Translations under genes and position numbers: made by a program
The notes under the pieces: model-generated
What the model was told of the DNA's origin: nothing
The model's input: only the letters and a program-made list of their open reading frames with translations
Database searches by the model: none
DNA from: CAZFMJ01 sp964520045
Lineage (GTDB): Bacteria > Elusimicrobiota > Elusimicrobia > Elusimicrobiales > CAZFMJ01
Reading direction: 5' to 3'
Length of the DNA stretch: 64,000 nt
Assembly (NCBI GenBank): GCA_964520045.1
Contig: CAZFMJ010000006.1
Location: 1-64,000 of the forward strand
Shown here: positions 14,348 through 23,608 of the stretch, one piece after another
How the letters are laid out: every line of letters starts with the position of its first letter
How positions within the stretch are numbered: position 1 is the first letter of the stretch

Positions 14348-16552
14348 ATGGATGGAATAAAAAAATATTATGCGCACTCTGCAAATGCCAAAGGCGAATG
14401 GCAGCTGCTGAAGGATCATCTGCAAAACACCGCCGTCCTGGCCCGTCAGTTTGCCGAGTCCGCCCGCCCTGGTGATAAGGAATTTTCAGATGCCGCTCAT
14501 GCCGCCGGCCTGCTTCATGATTTAGGAAAATATTCAATCAGATTTCAGCAAAGGCTGAAAGATACTCGTGTTTGTGGTATTGAACATTGGTTGCCTGGTT
14601 CGATGACTTTGTTCGAAAATAACATGCCGTATTCCGCGTTTAGTTCATTTGCCCACCATGTGGGGCTCCTGAATATACGTGATATTAAAAATGCCATATC
14701 AGTCCCCAGTGAATCAATTCCTGAAACCACAGAAGAATTGCTTGAGCGGTTTTTGGCAGAATGCCCTCAGCCGCGTTTAAGTGTTAAACTTGGAGTTAAT
14801 TATAATCCAACACAAAACACCATCCTGACAAGAATTATTTTCAGTTGCCTGGTAGACGCTGATTTCTTGGACACGGAAAGGCATTTTGAACCAGAAGAGT
14901 CGAAATGCCGTTTGAAAAACAAGGGAACGTTTAAGCCAAAGGATTGGCAGGCATGTTTGGATAAAAAGATAAAAACTATTTCCAAGTTGGCAAGTTCCAC
15001 AAATAAAGCGAGGAGTATTGTCTTGGAAGCATGCCTTGGAGCGGCGAATAGGAAATCAGGAGTATTCTCTTTGACAGCTCCGACGGGCAGTGGTAAAACT
15101 TTGTCTAGTTTGGCATTTGCGCTTAAGCATTCGCAATTAAATCCTGCTTTTAGGAGAATAATTGTTGTCTTGCCGTATACAACGATAATTGAGCAAACTG
15201 CGGCAGAATATCGGCAAATAGTAGGAGATCGAAACCTGCTTGAGCATCACTCCGCCAAAGATTTGGAAAAAGATTCAGAGGATGAGTTGCGTTATCGGTT
15301 CGCATCCGAGAATTGGGATGCGCCAGTTATTATTACCACACAGGTGCAGTTTTTTGAAAGTCTATTTTCCAATAAACCTTCTTCCTGCAGAAAGCTTCAT
15401 CAGATTGCTAATAGCGTGATAATTTTCGACGAAATCCAGACGCTTACTGGCTATCTCCTGCGGCCGCTTTTAAATATGGTTAATGAGTTGTGCTGTGTCA
15501 TGGGCTGCACTGCGGTTTTGTCTTCCGCAACGCCTAACTGTATCGGTTTGACGGCGAAAAAGCTTGGGATTAAGGACTGGGATCCTAAAGAAATAATAAA
15601 TAATCCATCGGCATTGGCAAAAGCTATGCGGCGCGTTAATGTTTTAATGCCGGAGGATTACTCAGCTGCCTCTCCTTTGTCTGATATCGCCGAAGGGATG
15701 GGAAAATATAAACAGGCATTGTGTATTGTAAATCGCAAAGATGACGCGGAGGATATATTTAGGCTCCTTCCTCAGGAAGGAAGATATCATCTTTCGACAA
15801 GAATGTGCCCTGCCCATCGTGTGAATACCCTTGATAAAATTAAGTCGGCGCTAATTTCCAATAAAACATGCCGGTTGTCCGCCACTCAGTGTGTTGAGGC
15901 GGGGGTAGACATGGATTTCCCGGCTGTGTGGCGCGCCCTTGGTCCGTTGGATTCAATTTTACAAGCGGCAGGGCGTTGCAATCGGGAGGGGAAAATAGCG
16001 CTTTCCAAATCTAATGTAAGAGTATTTATTTCTGAACGTCAACCGCCGCAAGGTTATTATAATATAGCGTCGCAGGTAACGCCTATTTTTCAGCAGTTTT
16101 GCCGTGGCGAGGATATTTTAGACCCCGAGACCATTTCTAAATACTTTACCCTGTTGTTGGATAGGATGCCTATTGATAAGGTTTTTCTTGACGATGGCAG
16201 GGAGGCTAGGGTTGCTGATTTGGAGAGGGACGGTGAATTTGCCGCCATTGCGCGTGCGGTTAGGTTGATAAAAGATGATACTGTTCAGGTAGTTGTGCCT
16301 TATGAGAGAAAAGGCCGCGCGGCGAAGAAATACCTGGAAAATTTTAGTAAAAAGTTTGGTGCGCGGCCGTTGCCGCATAATATACGCAAAAAACTCGGTC
16401 GGATTTCCGTGCAATTCCACAAAAATCAAGTGTCATATTATTGTGCCCATGGCGTTATGAAGGAATTTAAAAATCAAACTTATGTGTGGATTGGCCATTA
16501 TGATAAAGATCTTGGTTGTGTCATTCCAAAACCGGAGGATAGTATCGTATGA
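14348..16552 (+). CDS. cas3: Cas3 helicase-nuclease, type I-C
   Basis: 734 residues combining an N-terminal HD nuclease and an SF2 helicase. HD motif GLLHDLGKY (H57-D58) and a later HH (AHHVGL); Walker A TAPTGSGKT (243-251); Walker B FDEIQTL (D361); SSATP motif III; arginine-finger region QAAGRCNREG. Recruited by Cascade, it unwinds and degrades target DNA. Overlaps cas5 by 4 nt. No visible Shine-Dalgarno or promoter immediately upstream. A 98-bp partial copy of its start lies 867 bp upstream, with the RHH/PIN module between. Codon composition is more AT-rich than the flanking housekeeping genes. Confidence 0.95.
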   Translation: MDGIKKYYAHSANAKGEWQLLKDHLQNTAVLARQFAESARPGDKEFSDAAHAAGLLHDLGKYSIRFQQRLKDTRVCGIEHWLPGSMTLFENNMPYSAFSSFAHHVGLLNIRDIKNAISVPSESIPETTEELLERFLAECPQPRLSVKLGVNYNPTQNTILTRIIFSCLVDADFLDTERHFEPEESKCRLKNKGTFKPKDWQACLDKKIKTISKLASSTNKARSIVLEACLGAANRKSGVFSLTAPTGSGKTLSSLAFALKHSQLNPAFRRIIVVLPYTTIIEQTAAEYRQIVGDRNLLEHHSAKDLEKDSEDELRYRFASENWDAPVIITTQVQFFESLFSNKPSSCRKLHQIANSVIIFDEIQTLTGYLLRPLLNMVNELCCVMGCTAVLSSATPNCIGLTAKKLGIKDWDPKEIINNPSALAKAMRRVNVLMPEDYSAASPLSDIAEGMGKYKQALCIVNRKDDAEDIFRLLPQEGRYHLSTRMCPAHRVNTLDKIKSALISNKTCRLSATQCVEAGVDMDFPAVWRALGPLDSILQAAGRCNREGKIALSKSNVRVFISERQPPQGYYNIASQVTPIFQQFCRGEDILDPETISKYFTLLLDRMPIDKVFLDDGREARVADLERDGEFAAIARAVRLIKDDTVQVVVPYERKGRAAKKYLENFSKKFGARPLPHNIRKKLGRISVQFHKNQVSYYCAHGVMKEFKNQTYVWIGHYDKDLGCVIPKPEDSIV

Positions 16553-17289
16553 ATGAAAACAACTCAGTTTTTCTCAAAGTCTGGGGTGAGTATGCTTGTT
16601 TTACGAGGCCTGAACTCAAAGTTGAGCGTGTCAGCTATGCAGTTCCAACGCCGTCCGCCGCTCGTGGATTTCTGGAAGCTATACTATTTAAACCGGAATT
16701 TCGCTGGCGGATTGAGGAAATAAGTGTGTTGAAAGAAATTCAATTTATAAATCTCCGGCGTAACGAGGTTCAAGGGGTTATCTCAAGCAGGAATGTAGAA
16801 TCCGCCATGCGCGGCACAAAGGAATTGTCCCCGCTTATGGCTGATGACACGGATAATGAGGGAGAAGGCCGGACACAACGCCAAACCATAGCTTTGCGGG
16901 ATGTGTCGTATATTATCAAAGCAAGTCCCCGACCTTTTACCGCTTCAGGCACAGTAGATTTAGTTAGGAAATTTAAAGAGCAATTTGAGCGACGTGTCCA
17001 GAAAGGGCAGTGCTTCCAGCAGCCATATTTCGGTTGCAGGGAGTTTGTGGCTAATTTTTTGCTCCCTACCGGTAATGAAAAACCTATTGCTGTTTCAAGA
17101 GAACTTGGCTGGATGCTTTATGATATTTTTGACTTAAACGCACAGCCGGTCCCGATTTCTAACGCAGACGTACTTGAAAAACATAGACAGCTTTCGCTTT
17201 TTGAGGCTAAACTTGAAAACGGCGTAGTTAAGGTGCCGGATTGGAATTCAGACACGGTCAGACATGCCGCTGTTCAGGAGGCAAAATGA
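16549..17289 (+). CDS. cas5c: Cas5c (Cas5d) crRNA-processing protein
   Basis: 246 residues. In type I-C systems, which lack Cas6, Cas5c cuts the pre-crRNA in the repeat and stays on the crRNA 5' handle in Cascade. The start VFLKVWGEYACFTRPELKVE and the glycine-rich-side PTPSAARGFLEAI match this family. Overlaps cas3 upstream and cas8c downstream by 4 nt each, so it is translationally coupled in the operon. Confidence 0.94.
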   Translation: MNENNSVFLKVWGEYACFTRPELKVERVSYAVPTPSAARGFLEAILFKPEFRWRIEEISVLKEIQFINLRRNEVQGVISSRNVESAMRGTKELSPLMADDTDNEGEGRTQRQTIALRDVSYIIKASPRPFTASGTVDLVRKFKEQFERRVQKGQCFQQPYFGCREFVANFLLPTGNEKPIAVSRELGWMLYDIFDLNAQPVPISNADVLEKHRQLSLFEAKLENGVVKVPDWNSDTVRHAAVQEAK

Positions 17290-19046
17290 TACTTCAAAGA
17301 CTGGTAGAATACGCGGAGAGGAATAAGCTTGGTGTGGACCAGACCTATTCCGATAAAAAAGTTTACTGGCAAGTGGAACTTGACTCCGTAGGTAATTTTG
17401 TCGGAGTAGTGCCGAGAGGTATAGAGGAAAGGATTATTGGGGGGCAGAGTAGAACGAAACATGTGGGCGAAGATATTTGTGCGCCATACACACCCTCTAA
17501 TCTCATGAATGGTGGTAAAATAGCCCATTTTATTATTGATTCTGCAGAAAGGATACTATTTTGGCATGAACAGAATATTGATGGGAAAAAAATTAAAAAA
17601 TTAAAAATTCAACATCAATATTACTGGATGCTGATAGAAGAATGTTGGAAAACCGCGATTGAGAATAAAAGACAATTTAATGCGCTTGTTTCTGCGCAGA
17701 AAATTATCGCTGACTTAATTGACGCTCTTAAACAACGAGGGGCCAAACCCAGCCAAAATATTGTTTTCGCGATAGATGGAATCCTGCTGGCGGAATTGCC
17801 TGAAGCAAAAAAGTATTGGGGTGAGCATTTCCGTAAATTTACGTGTTCTGGAAAAGCGGGTGCTTCTTATCTGGATTTATCTTCTGGGAAGGTAATCGTA
17901 AATCCAAAAAATAGTCATGGAAAAATCAAACGTGTGCCTGGAGGTAATCAATCCGGGACATCATTTATTGCCAATGATAAAAATGCGTTTAAGTCTTTCG
18001 GACTGGAGGATGCCTTAAATGCTCCGGTTTCTTCTGAGAATGAGGCAAAATATCGAGAAGCCCTCAATGCTTTGATCCAAAAAGGAGAAAGGATTCCACC
18101 TGAAGCGGTAGCCTGTTTCTGGACGAGAAAAGATACGCAATGCGATCCGTGGTCAACAATAAAAGAACCGAATGAGGAGGATGTGCGGTCACTGCTGGCC
18201 TCTCCTTTGTCTGGTGATAGACATGCCGCTGATATCCAAGAGGATGAATTCTATTCTCTTATTTTAAGCGGCGTCGGCGGCCGGATTATGGTGCGAGACT
18301 GGATGGAAAGCACTGTGGGGAAAACAAAGGAATCCCTTAAAAAATGGTTTGCGGACATAACAATCATACAGCCGGATGGTTTGGCCGTAAAATCAAATCA
18401 TAAGCTTTTCGCTCTGCTTGGCGCGTTGATTAGGGAAAAATTTGATGAATTACCGCCCCAACTTCCGGTGCAGTTGATTCAAGCAGCGTTAAATAGTAGG
18501 CCGCTGCCTATTATACTACTCAGCCTTGCCATAAAAAAGGTGATGATGTCTGTTTACATATCTAAAGATGATGATGTTGATAAATTTGGAAAGGAAATGC
18601 GTCGGACGGCGATTATACGTTTATGTCTTCTCCGTTCGCAATCAAATCAGGAGGTGAATGGTAAAATGCAGGAAAAACTTGACAATGAACAAAAAGACCC
18701 GGCATATTTGTGCGGGCGGCTGTTGGCAATGCTGGATAGAGTGCAGTATCTTGCGCTTGGCGATGTTGGAGCTGGTGTTATTGAGCGAATGTATGGTGCA
18801 GCAAGCACTACACCAGCACTTGTCTACGGACGTATTTTTAGAAATGCTCAAGCGCACTTGAGTAAACTGTCAAAAGAAAAGCCCGGCGCGGCCGTGAATA
18901 TGGAGAAAGACTTGGAGGAAGTTACAGGCCATCTTAAAGTATGGCCGAAAACCTTAGACCTTGAGGGCCAGGCACGCTTTGCTCTAGGGTTTTATCATCA
19001 GAAAGCTGCGTATAGGGCTAGAAGTATTGAAAATAGGACGAGATAA
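17286..19046 (+). CDS. cas8c: Cas8c (Csd1), large Cascade subunit
   Basis: 586 residues from the ATG at 17286 (ATGA overlap with cas5c stop; CAGGAGG upstream). The start MILQRLVEYAERNK and IAHFIIDSAERIL are Csd1 features; AVACFWTRKDTQ and FYSLILSGVGGRIMVRDWM are also family motifs. Role: PAM recognition and target DNA binding within the type I-C Cascade. In I-C systems an internal start usually also produces a small Cas11c from the 3' part of this gene. An ATG at 18658-18666 preceded by GGAGGTG in the 3' region could serve that purpose, which is inference. Confidence 0.94.
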   Translation: MILQRLVEYAERNKLGVDQTYSDKKVYWQVELDSVGNFVGVVPRGIEERIIGGQSRTKHVGEDICAPYTPSNLMNGGKIAHFIIDSAERILFWHEQNIDGKKIKKLKIQHQYYWMLIEECWKTAIENKRQFNALVSAQKIIADLIDALKQRGAKPSQNIVFAIDGILLAELPEAKKYWGEHFRKFTCSGKAGASYLDLSSGKVIVNPKNSHGKIKRVPGGNQSGTSFIANDKNAFKSFGLEDALNAPVSSENEAKYREALNALIQKGERIPPEAVACFWTRKDTQCDPWSTIKEPNEEDVRSLLASPLSGDRHAADIQEDEFYSLILSGVGGRIMVRDWMESTVGKTKESLKKWFADITIIQPDGLAVKSNHKLFALLGALIREKFDELPPQLPVQLIQAALNSRPLPIILLSLAIKKVMMSVYISKDDDVDKFGKEMRRTAIIRLCLLRSQSNQEVNGKMQEKLDNEQKDPAYLCGRLLAMLDRVQYLALGDVGAGVIERMYGAASTTPALVYGRIFRNAQAHLSKLSKEKPGAAVNMEKDLEEVTGHLKVWPKTLDLEGQARFALGFYHQKAAYRARSIENRTR

Positions 19047-19057
19047 AGGAGAATAAA

Positions 19058-19933
19058 ATGACCGTTATAAAAAATCGTTACGACTTTGTTTATCTGTTTG
19101 ATTGCCTTGACGGCAATCCCAACGGAGATCCTGATGCCGCAAATGCTCCACGTCTTGACCCCCAAACCTTACAGGGGATAGTTTCCGATGTTTGCATTAA
19201 GCGCAAAGTGCGTAATTATGTGCAAATGCGCGGCCAGCCCATTTTTATACAGCACCACGGCATATTAAACAGCGAGATAGATAAAGCTGAACCAAGAAAT
19301 GCGGAGCGAAATCGTGAAGAACGTAATCAGGCGGCGAAGTGGATGTGCGGAAATTTTTATGATGTCCGGGCATTCGGGGCGGTGATGAGCACTGGTTCAA
19401 ATGCGGGACAGGTCAGAGGACCTATTCAGTTTACCTTTTCCCGCTCCATTGATCCGGTTGTGGCGTTGGACTTATCAATAACACGGGTCGCAATAACAAA
19501 AGTGGAGGATAAGGATAAAAAGGAAACGGAAATGGGCCGCAAAAACCTTATCCCTTACGGTCTTTACCGTTGCCATGGTTTTATAAATGCGAACTTGGCT
19601 CAGGAGCCTAATGGTACAGGATTTTCGGAAGAAGACCTTTCTCTTTTTTGGGAATCCTTGAAAATGATGTTTGATCATGATAGATCTGCTTCAAGAGGGA
19701 CAATGTCGCCTCAAATGCTTACGGTGTTTAAACATATAGGAACTGATACTGATGAAAAACAGCGGTCTACCCAGGCAAAACTTGGGTGTGCCCCTGCACA
19801 TAAACTGTTTGAGCTTATTAAAATTGAAAAAAACAAGGAAATCCCTCGCAAATACTTGGATTATAATGTCACCATGCCGGAAGCTGGAGTATTGACGGAT
19901 TTTCCTGGTGTTGAAGTTATGCGCTTGATATAA
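19058..19933 (+). CDS. cas7c: Cas7c (Csd2), Cascade backbone
   Basis: 291 residues. The start RYDFVYLFDCLDGNPNGDPD is the hallmark of Cas7/Csd2, followed by IKRKVRNYVQ and a C-terminal glycine-rich segment. Multiple copies wrap the crRNA in Cascade. AAGGAG lies 7-10 nt upstream of the ATG; it is 11 nt after the cas8c stop. No anomaly seen. Confidence 0.95.
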   Translation: MTVIKNRYDFVYLFDCLDGNPNGDPDAANAPRLDPQTLQGIVSDVCIKRKVRNYVQMRGQPIFIQHHGILNSEIDKAEPRNAERNREERNQAAKWMCGNFYDVRAFGAVMSTGSNAGQVRGPIQFTFSRSIDPVVALDLSITRVAITKVEDKDKKETEMGRKNLIPYGLYRCHGFINANLAQEPNGTGFSEEDLSLFWESLKMMFDHDRSASRGTMSPQMLTVFKHIGTDTDEKQRSTQAKLGCAPAHKLFELIKIEKNKEIPRKYLDYNVTMPEAGVLTDFPGVEVMRLI

Positions 19934-19945
19934 ACGGGGTATCGA

Positions 19946-20566
19946 TTGGAACAAATTCTTCTTTCTGCTGTTAACCAGTATCTTTTTTGCCCAAGGAGAT
20001 GCGGGTTGATTCACGTGGACGGCGTGTTTGCGGATAACGCCTACACGCTGGAGGGGAGTTTTTTGCATGGCAGGGCGGATACGCCAGGAGTGGAGAACAG
20101 GCCCGGCGTGAGAATTGTCCGGGCTCTGCCTCTTTATTCCAGAAAACTGGGGTTGAGCGGCAAGGCTGACATTGTGGAGTTTCATAAACAGCAGGGCCAT
20201 GCAGAAACGCCTCTGCCGGTTGATTACAAACGCGGGCCGCGCAGGAAATGGGAGAACGACGATGCCCAGCTCTGCGCGCAAGCCCTGTGCCTTGAGGAAA
20301 TGCTGAATGCGGAGGTGCCGAAGGGGGCAATATTCCACGCCGCATCAAAACGGCGGAGAGAGGTGATATTTGACGTGGCGTTGCGTGAAACCACGCTGAA
20401 AGCGATAGGCGATGTGCGTTCCATGCTTAAAACCGGCAAAGTTCCGCCGCCGATTCCAAGTCCACGTTGTGAAGGATGTTCGCTTAAAAAAATCTGCATA
20501 CCCGAAATAGTTTCCGCGCCGGAAAAAGTTGCAAATTATAATAACAGTGTTTTTGACGGAGGATAG
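19946..20566 (+). CDS. cas4: Cas4 nuclease
   Basis: 206 residues using a TTG start at 19946, 12 nt after cas7c, with GGGGT upstream; no ATG fits the conserved N-terminus. Cas4 is an iron-sulfur RecB-type nuclease that trims prespacers at the PAM side together with Cas1-Cas2. Cysteines FCPRRC (C15, C19) and CEGCSLKKIC (near 176-185) would hold the 4Fe-4S cluster. RecB motifs are seen in GKADIVEF, PVDYKRG and DDAQLCAQALCLE. GC content is higher than in cas3 or cas8c. Confidence 0.93.
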   Translation: MEQILLSAVNQYLFCPRRCGLIHVDGVFADNAYTLEGSFLHGRADTPGVENRPGVRIVRALPLYSRKLGLSGKADIVEFHKQQGHAETPLPVDYKRGPRRKWENDDAQLCAQALCLEEMLNAEVPKGAIFHAASKRRREVIFDVALRETTLKAIGDVRSMLKTGKVPPPIPSPRCEGCSLKKICIPEIVSAPEKVANYNNSVFDGG

Positions 20567-20567
20567 C

Positions 20568-21311
20568 ATGAATTTCCAAAACCTGGTTAATGTTATAACC
20601 GAAACGCAGAAAAATCTGCAGGGGCGGGCTTTGCGCAGTGTCGACCATTTTTTGACCGTCCGCAACTGGCTGATAGGTTGTTACATTGTGGAATATGAGC
20701 AAAAGGGAAACGACCGCGCGCAATATGGAGAGCATCTGCTTGAAAAACTGTCTGCCGCGCTTTGCGGGGAAAAAATGCGGGGGATGTCTTTCAGAAGTCT
20801 TAAGCTTTTTAGACAGTTTTACTGCGTGTATCCTCATATTGGGCAATCAGTGATTGCCCAATTCAAGGCAGCGGATATCAGCCTTCCGGCGCCAATTGGG
20901 CAATCGCTGTCTGCCCAATTGAGTGCCAATCTCCTGTCGGGCGGAAGAAATCTTGTCCGGTTAAGACAACCGTCGGGGGACTGTGGCACAAAACCCGAAT
21001 TATTGCTGTGCCGCCTAAGATTTACTCATTTTGCCAGATTGCTGGCTATAGACGAACCGGTTCAACGTTCATTTTATGAAGTGGAAACTATCAAAGGCAA
21101 TTGGAGTGTGCGTCAATTGAAGCGTCAGATAGAAAGCCTTCTTTATGAGCGGACCGGCCTTTCAAAAAACAAGACGTCCCTTCTTGCCAAAGTTCATAAT
21201 CAAAAAGACGTTCCCATGCCGGAGGATATCATTAAAGACCCTTATGTTCTGGAATTTACCGGCTTGCAGGAACGTTCTGAATATAGCGAAAATGATTTAG
21301 AAACTGCTTGA
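20568..21311 (+). CDS. DUF1016 N-domain protein lacking the nuclease domain
   Basis: 247 residues from the ATG at 20568, one base after the cas4 stop (GGAGG upstream). It matches the N-terminal domain of YhcG/DUF1016 proteins: RSVDHFLTVRNWLIGCYIVE, SFRSLKLFRQFYCVYP, LRFTHFARLLAIDEPVQRSF, YERTGLSKNK and DPYVLEFTGL. In full-length members (about 350 residues) a PDDEXK nuclease domain follows the YSExDLE segment; here the protein stops at YSENDLETA. No trace of the nuclease is left in the 22 bp before cas1. The middle contains a 25-bp palindrome (20838-20862) encoding IGQSVIAQF and a related inverted repeat (20894-20920). Its place between cas4 and cas1 is unusual. Confidence 0.85.
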   Translation: MNFQNLVNVITETQKNLQGRALRSVDHFLTVRNWLIGCYIVEYEQKGNDRAQYGEHLLEKLSAALCGEKMRGMSFRSLKLFRQFYCVYPHIGQSVIAQFKAADISLPAPIGQSLSAQLSANLLSGGRNLVRLRQPSGDCGTKPELLLCRLRFTHFARLLAIDEPVQRSFYEVETIKGNWSVRQLKRQIESLLYERTGLSKNKTSLLAKVHNQKDVPMPEDIIKDPYVLEFTGLQERSEYSENDLETA

Positions 21312-21333
21312 TGCCTAACGATATAAAATAAAT

Positions 21334-22368
21334 ATGGACGCCGTAAGACAAAATACCCTATATGTAATGACGCAGGGCGCATACCTGCACCGCGACCACT
21401 TGACGGTCAAGGTCGAAATTGAAAAAGAGACCCGGCTAAGCGTGCCCATTCACCATCTGGAATCTGTTTCTATTTTCGGGAATGTTATGGTGTCTCCCGG
21501 CGTTATGCGGTTATGCGCTGAAAACGGCGCGGCAATTACTTTTATGAGCGAGACAGGCAGGCTTATTGCCAGAGTTGACGCTCCGCAGTCAGGCAACGTT
21601 TTGTTAAGGCGCGAGCAATTCCGCAAAGCTGATAAGCCGGAAGAGGCGTTAAAAATTTCCATCCGTATAATAGCCGGAAAACTGCAAAATACCCGTTGTG
21701 TGCTTATGCGGACGGCGCGGCAGGTGGAAGACAGCGTGGATATATCGGTTTTAGATAAATCTGCCGGAGATATCGGCCATATAATCAAAAGACTTGAATC
21801 CGCGAAATCTATTGATGAAGCGCGTGGATACGAAGGCGAAGGCGCGCAGATTTATTTCGGAGTTTTCAATAATCTTATGAAACAGCAGAGGGATGATTTC
21901 AGAATAACAAACAGAAACCGCCGGCCTCCGCTGGATCCCGCCAACGCCCTTCTTTCTTTTTCCTATGCCTTGCTTCTGCATGACTGCGTTTCAGCGCTTA
22001 CAGCGGCCGGGTTGGATCCGAATGTGGGATTTCTGCATGCGGACAGGCCGGGGCGTCCGTCGCTGGCGCTGGATTTAATGGAGGAGTTCCGGCCTATTAT
22101 CGCCGACAGGCATGTGCTGTCTATGATAAACAGGAAGGAAGTCGATAAAGATTGTTTTGCTAAACGCGAAGGCGGAGCTGTGGAAATGAGCGATGCCGCC
22201 CGAAAAAAGGTGGTTTCCGCATATCAACAGCGCAAACAGGAGGAAGTCACGCATCCATTGCTTGAACAGAAAATGACGGTAGGAATACTGCCTTTCTGCC
22301 AGGCGCGGTTATTGGCCCGCTATATCAGGGGAGACATAGCTGAATATCCGCCGTGCGTGCTGAAATGA
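21334..22368 (+). CDS. cas1: Cas1 integrase, type I-C
   Basis: 344 residues. Catalytic metal ligands are visible: E167 in RGYEGEGA, H235 in FLHADRPGRPSLALD and D247 in the same stretch. With Cas2 it inserts new spacers at the leader end. There is no Shine-Dalgarno; instead TATAAA (21322-21327) lies 6 nt before the ATG, the same spacing as at two other genes in the window, so a separate leaderless transcript is possible. Overlaps cas2 by 4 nt. Confidence 0.95.
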   Translation: MDAVRQNTLYVMTQGAYLHRDHLTVKVEIEKETRLSVPIHHLESVSIFGNVMVSPGVMRLCAENGAAITFMSETGRLIARVDAPQSGNVLLRREQFRKADKPEEALKISIRIIAGKLQNTRCVLMRTARQVEDSVDISVLDKSAGDIGHIIKRLESAKSIDEARGYEGEGAQIYFGVFNNLMKQQRDDFRITNRNRRPPLDPANALLSFSYALLLHDCVSALTAAGLDPNVGFLHADRPGRPSLALDLMEEFRPIIADRHVLSMINRKEVDKDCFAKREGGAVEMSDAARKKVVSAYQQRKQEEVTHPLLEQKMTVGILPFCQARLLARYIRGDIAEYPPCVLK

Positions 22369-22655
22369 TTATTGTTGTAGGATACGATGTGAATACTGAA
22401 ACGGCAAAAGGCAGACGCAGACTGCGGCGCGTGGCTCTTGCCTGTAAAGATTACGGCCAGCGGGTGCAGAAGTCTGTTTTTGAGTGCAGGGTGGGCGGCA
22501 ATGAATGGGTAAAATTCAAAACCCGGCTTCTTGCTGAAATAGAGGAAAAAGAAGACAGCCTGCGCTTTTATTTTATAGATGAAGCCGCGCAAAGGCGCAC
22601 TGAGCATTACGGTCTTGGCAGGCCGGTGGATTTGGACGGCCCATTGATTGCGTGA
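22365..22655 (+). CDS. cas2: Cas2
   Basis: 96 residues from ATG 22365 overlapping the cas1 stop (ATGA). Ferredoxin-like fold start MIIVVGYDVNTETAKGRRRL with the conserved D after the first strand, VQKSVFECRV, and the I-C style end LDGPLIA. It forms the Cas1-Cas2 adaptation complex as a structural dimer. Last cas gene, 188 bp before the first CRISPR repeat. Confidence 0.94.
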   Translation: MIIVVGYDVNTETAKGRRRLRRVALACKDYGQRVQKSVFECRVGGNEWVKFKTRLLAEIEEKEDSLRFYFIDEAAQRRTEHYGLGRPVDLDGPLIA

Positions 22656-22843
22656 TAAAGCCTCCGCCAACCGGAAGCGGGCGCGGTTTGTGCTGGATTT
22701 GGCGGAACTTAAAAAAGACATGAAAAACAAAGATATTTATGGAATGTGTATGGGCGAATGGCTAAGGGTATTTGATTATTTCTATTGCGTTGGCGATTTT
22801 GGGTCAAATTTGTTTTATAGTAGCAAGATATTTTGAGTATGCT
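22656..22843 (+). promoter_or_regulatory. CRISPR leader
   Basis: 188 bp between the cas2 stop and the first repeat, becoming AT-rich toward the array (about 22720-22843). The side next to cas genes is the leader side because the degenerate repeat is at the opposite end. A promoter for the array should lie here, for example around the TATAGT at 22816-22821, but no matching -35 is clear. Confidence 0.65.
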
Positions 22844-23593
22844 GTTTCTCCTCTCCGAAAGGGGAGGAGTGGATTGAAACTTATGATGGTTTAGACTATC
22901 TTAAGCCTCGGTTGAGTTTCTCCTCTCCGAAAGGGGAGGAGTGGATTGAAACGTTGAACCATACAAAAGTAAACGACTGAACAAAGGTTTCTCCTCTCCG
23001 AAAGGGGAGGAGTGGATTGAAACAATTAATTCCTGTTCCATAAAGAAATCATACAAAGTTTCTCCTCTCCGAAAGGGGAGGAGTGGATTGAAACCTCAAT
23101 CTTCCTGTTCAGTGTGCTACTGGCGTATGTTTCTCCTCTCCGAAAGGGGAGGAGTGGATTGAAACTAAACAATCAATATTTGTATAAACTTTACGACCGT
23201 TTCTCCTCTCCGAAAGGGGAGGAGTGGATTGAAACATATCGACAGAATACTTGTGTCGCAGGCGGCCGGAACGTTTCTCCTCTCCGAAAGGGGAGGAGTG
23301 GATTGAAACATATACGGAGCCGAAGATAATGCGACGTTTATGAGTTTCTCCTCTCCGAAAGGGGAGGAGTGGATTGAAACATATTGTTTCATCCTGAAGT
23401 GCTTTCGTTGATTTTGTTTCTCCTCTCCGAAAGGGGAGGAGTGGATTGAAACCGCAGACTTTCCTATAAGCTGGGAGTTGTTGAGGTTTCTCCTCTCCGA
23501 AAGGGGAGGAGTGGATTGAAACTGTGAAATTGCGTAGTCGGTATCTGGTATTAATTGTTTCTCCTCTCCGAGAGGGGGGGAGTGGATTGAAAC
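22844..23593 (+). CRISPR. Type I-C CRISPR array, 11 repeats
   Basis: Eleven 37-bp repeats beginning GTTTCTCCTCTCCGAAAGGG and ending GTGGATTGAAAC, the ATTGAAAC 3' end typical of type I-C handles. Internal stem CTCCTCTCC/GGGGAGGAG with a short GAAA loop. Repeats start at 22844, 22916, 22987, 23058, 23129, 23199, 23273, 23344, 23416, 23486 and 23557. The ten spacers are 33-37 bp (35, 34, 34, 34, 33, 37, 34, 35, 33, 34). The last repeat has two A-to-G changes (positions 16 and 22), marking the old, leader-distal end. Spacers 3 and 4 share TTCCTGTTC but are otherwise different. Ten spacers with near-identical repeats suggest a functional locus. Confidence 0.98.
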
Positions 23594-23608
23594 AGAAAAA
23601 AACAAATT

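Noticed and set aside
22648..22836. 62-codon frame after cas2
   Set aside because: Falls in the CRISPR leader, overlaps the cas2 end and has no ribosome site or family.
23114..23605. Open frames across the CRISPR array
   Set aside because: Produced by the periodic repeats (reads like PPLSERRN or SPLRKGRSG over and over), not genes.
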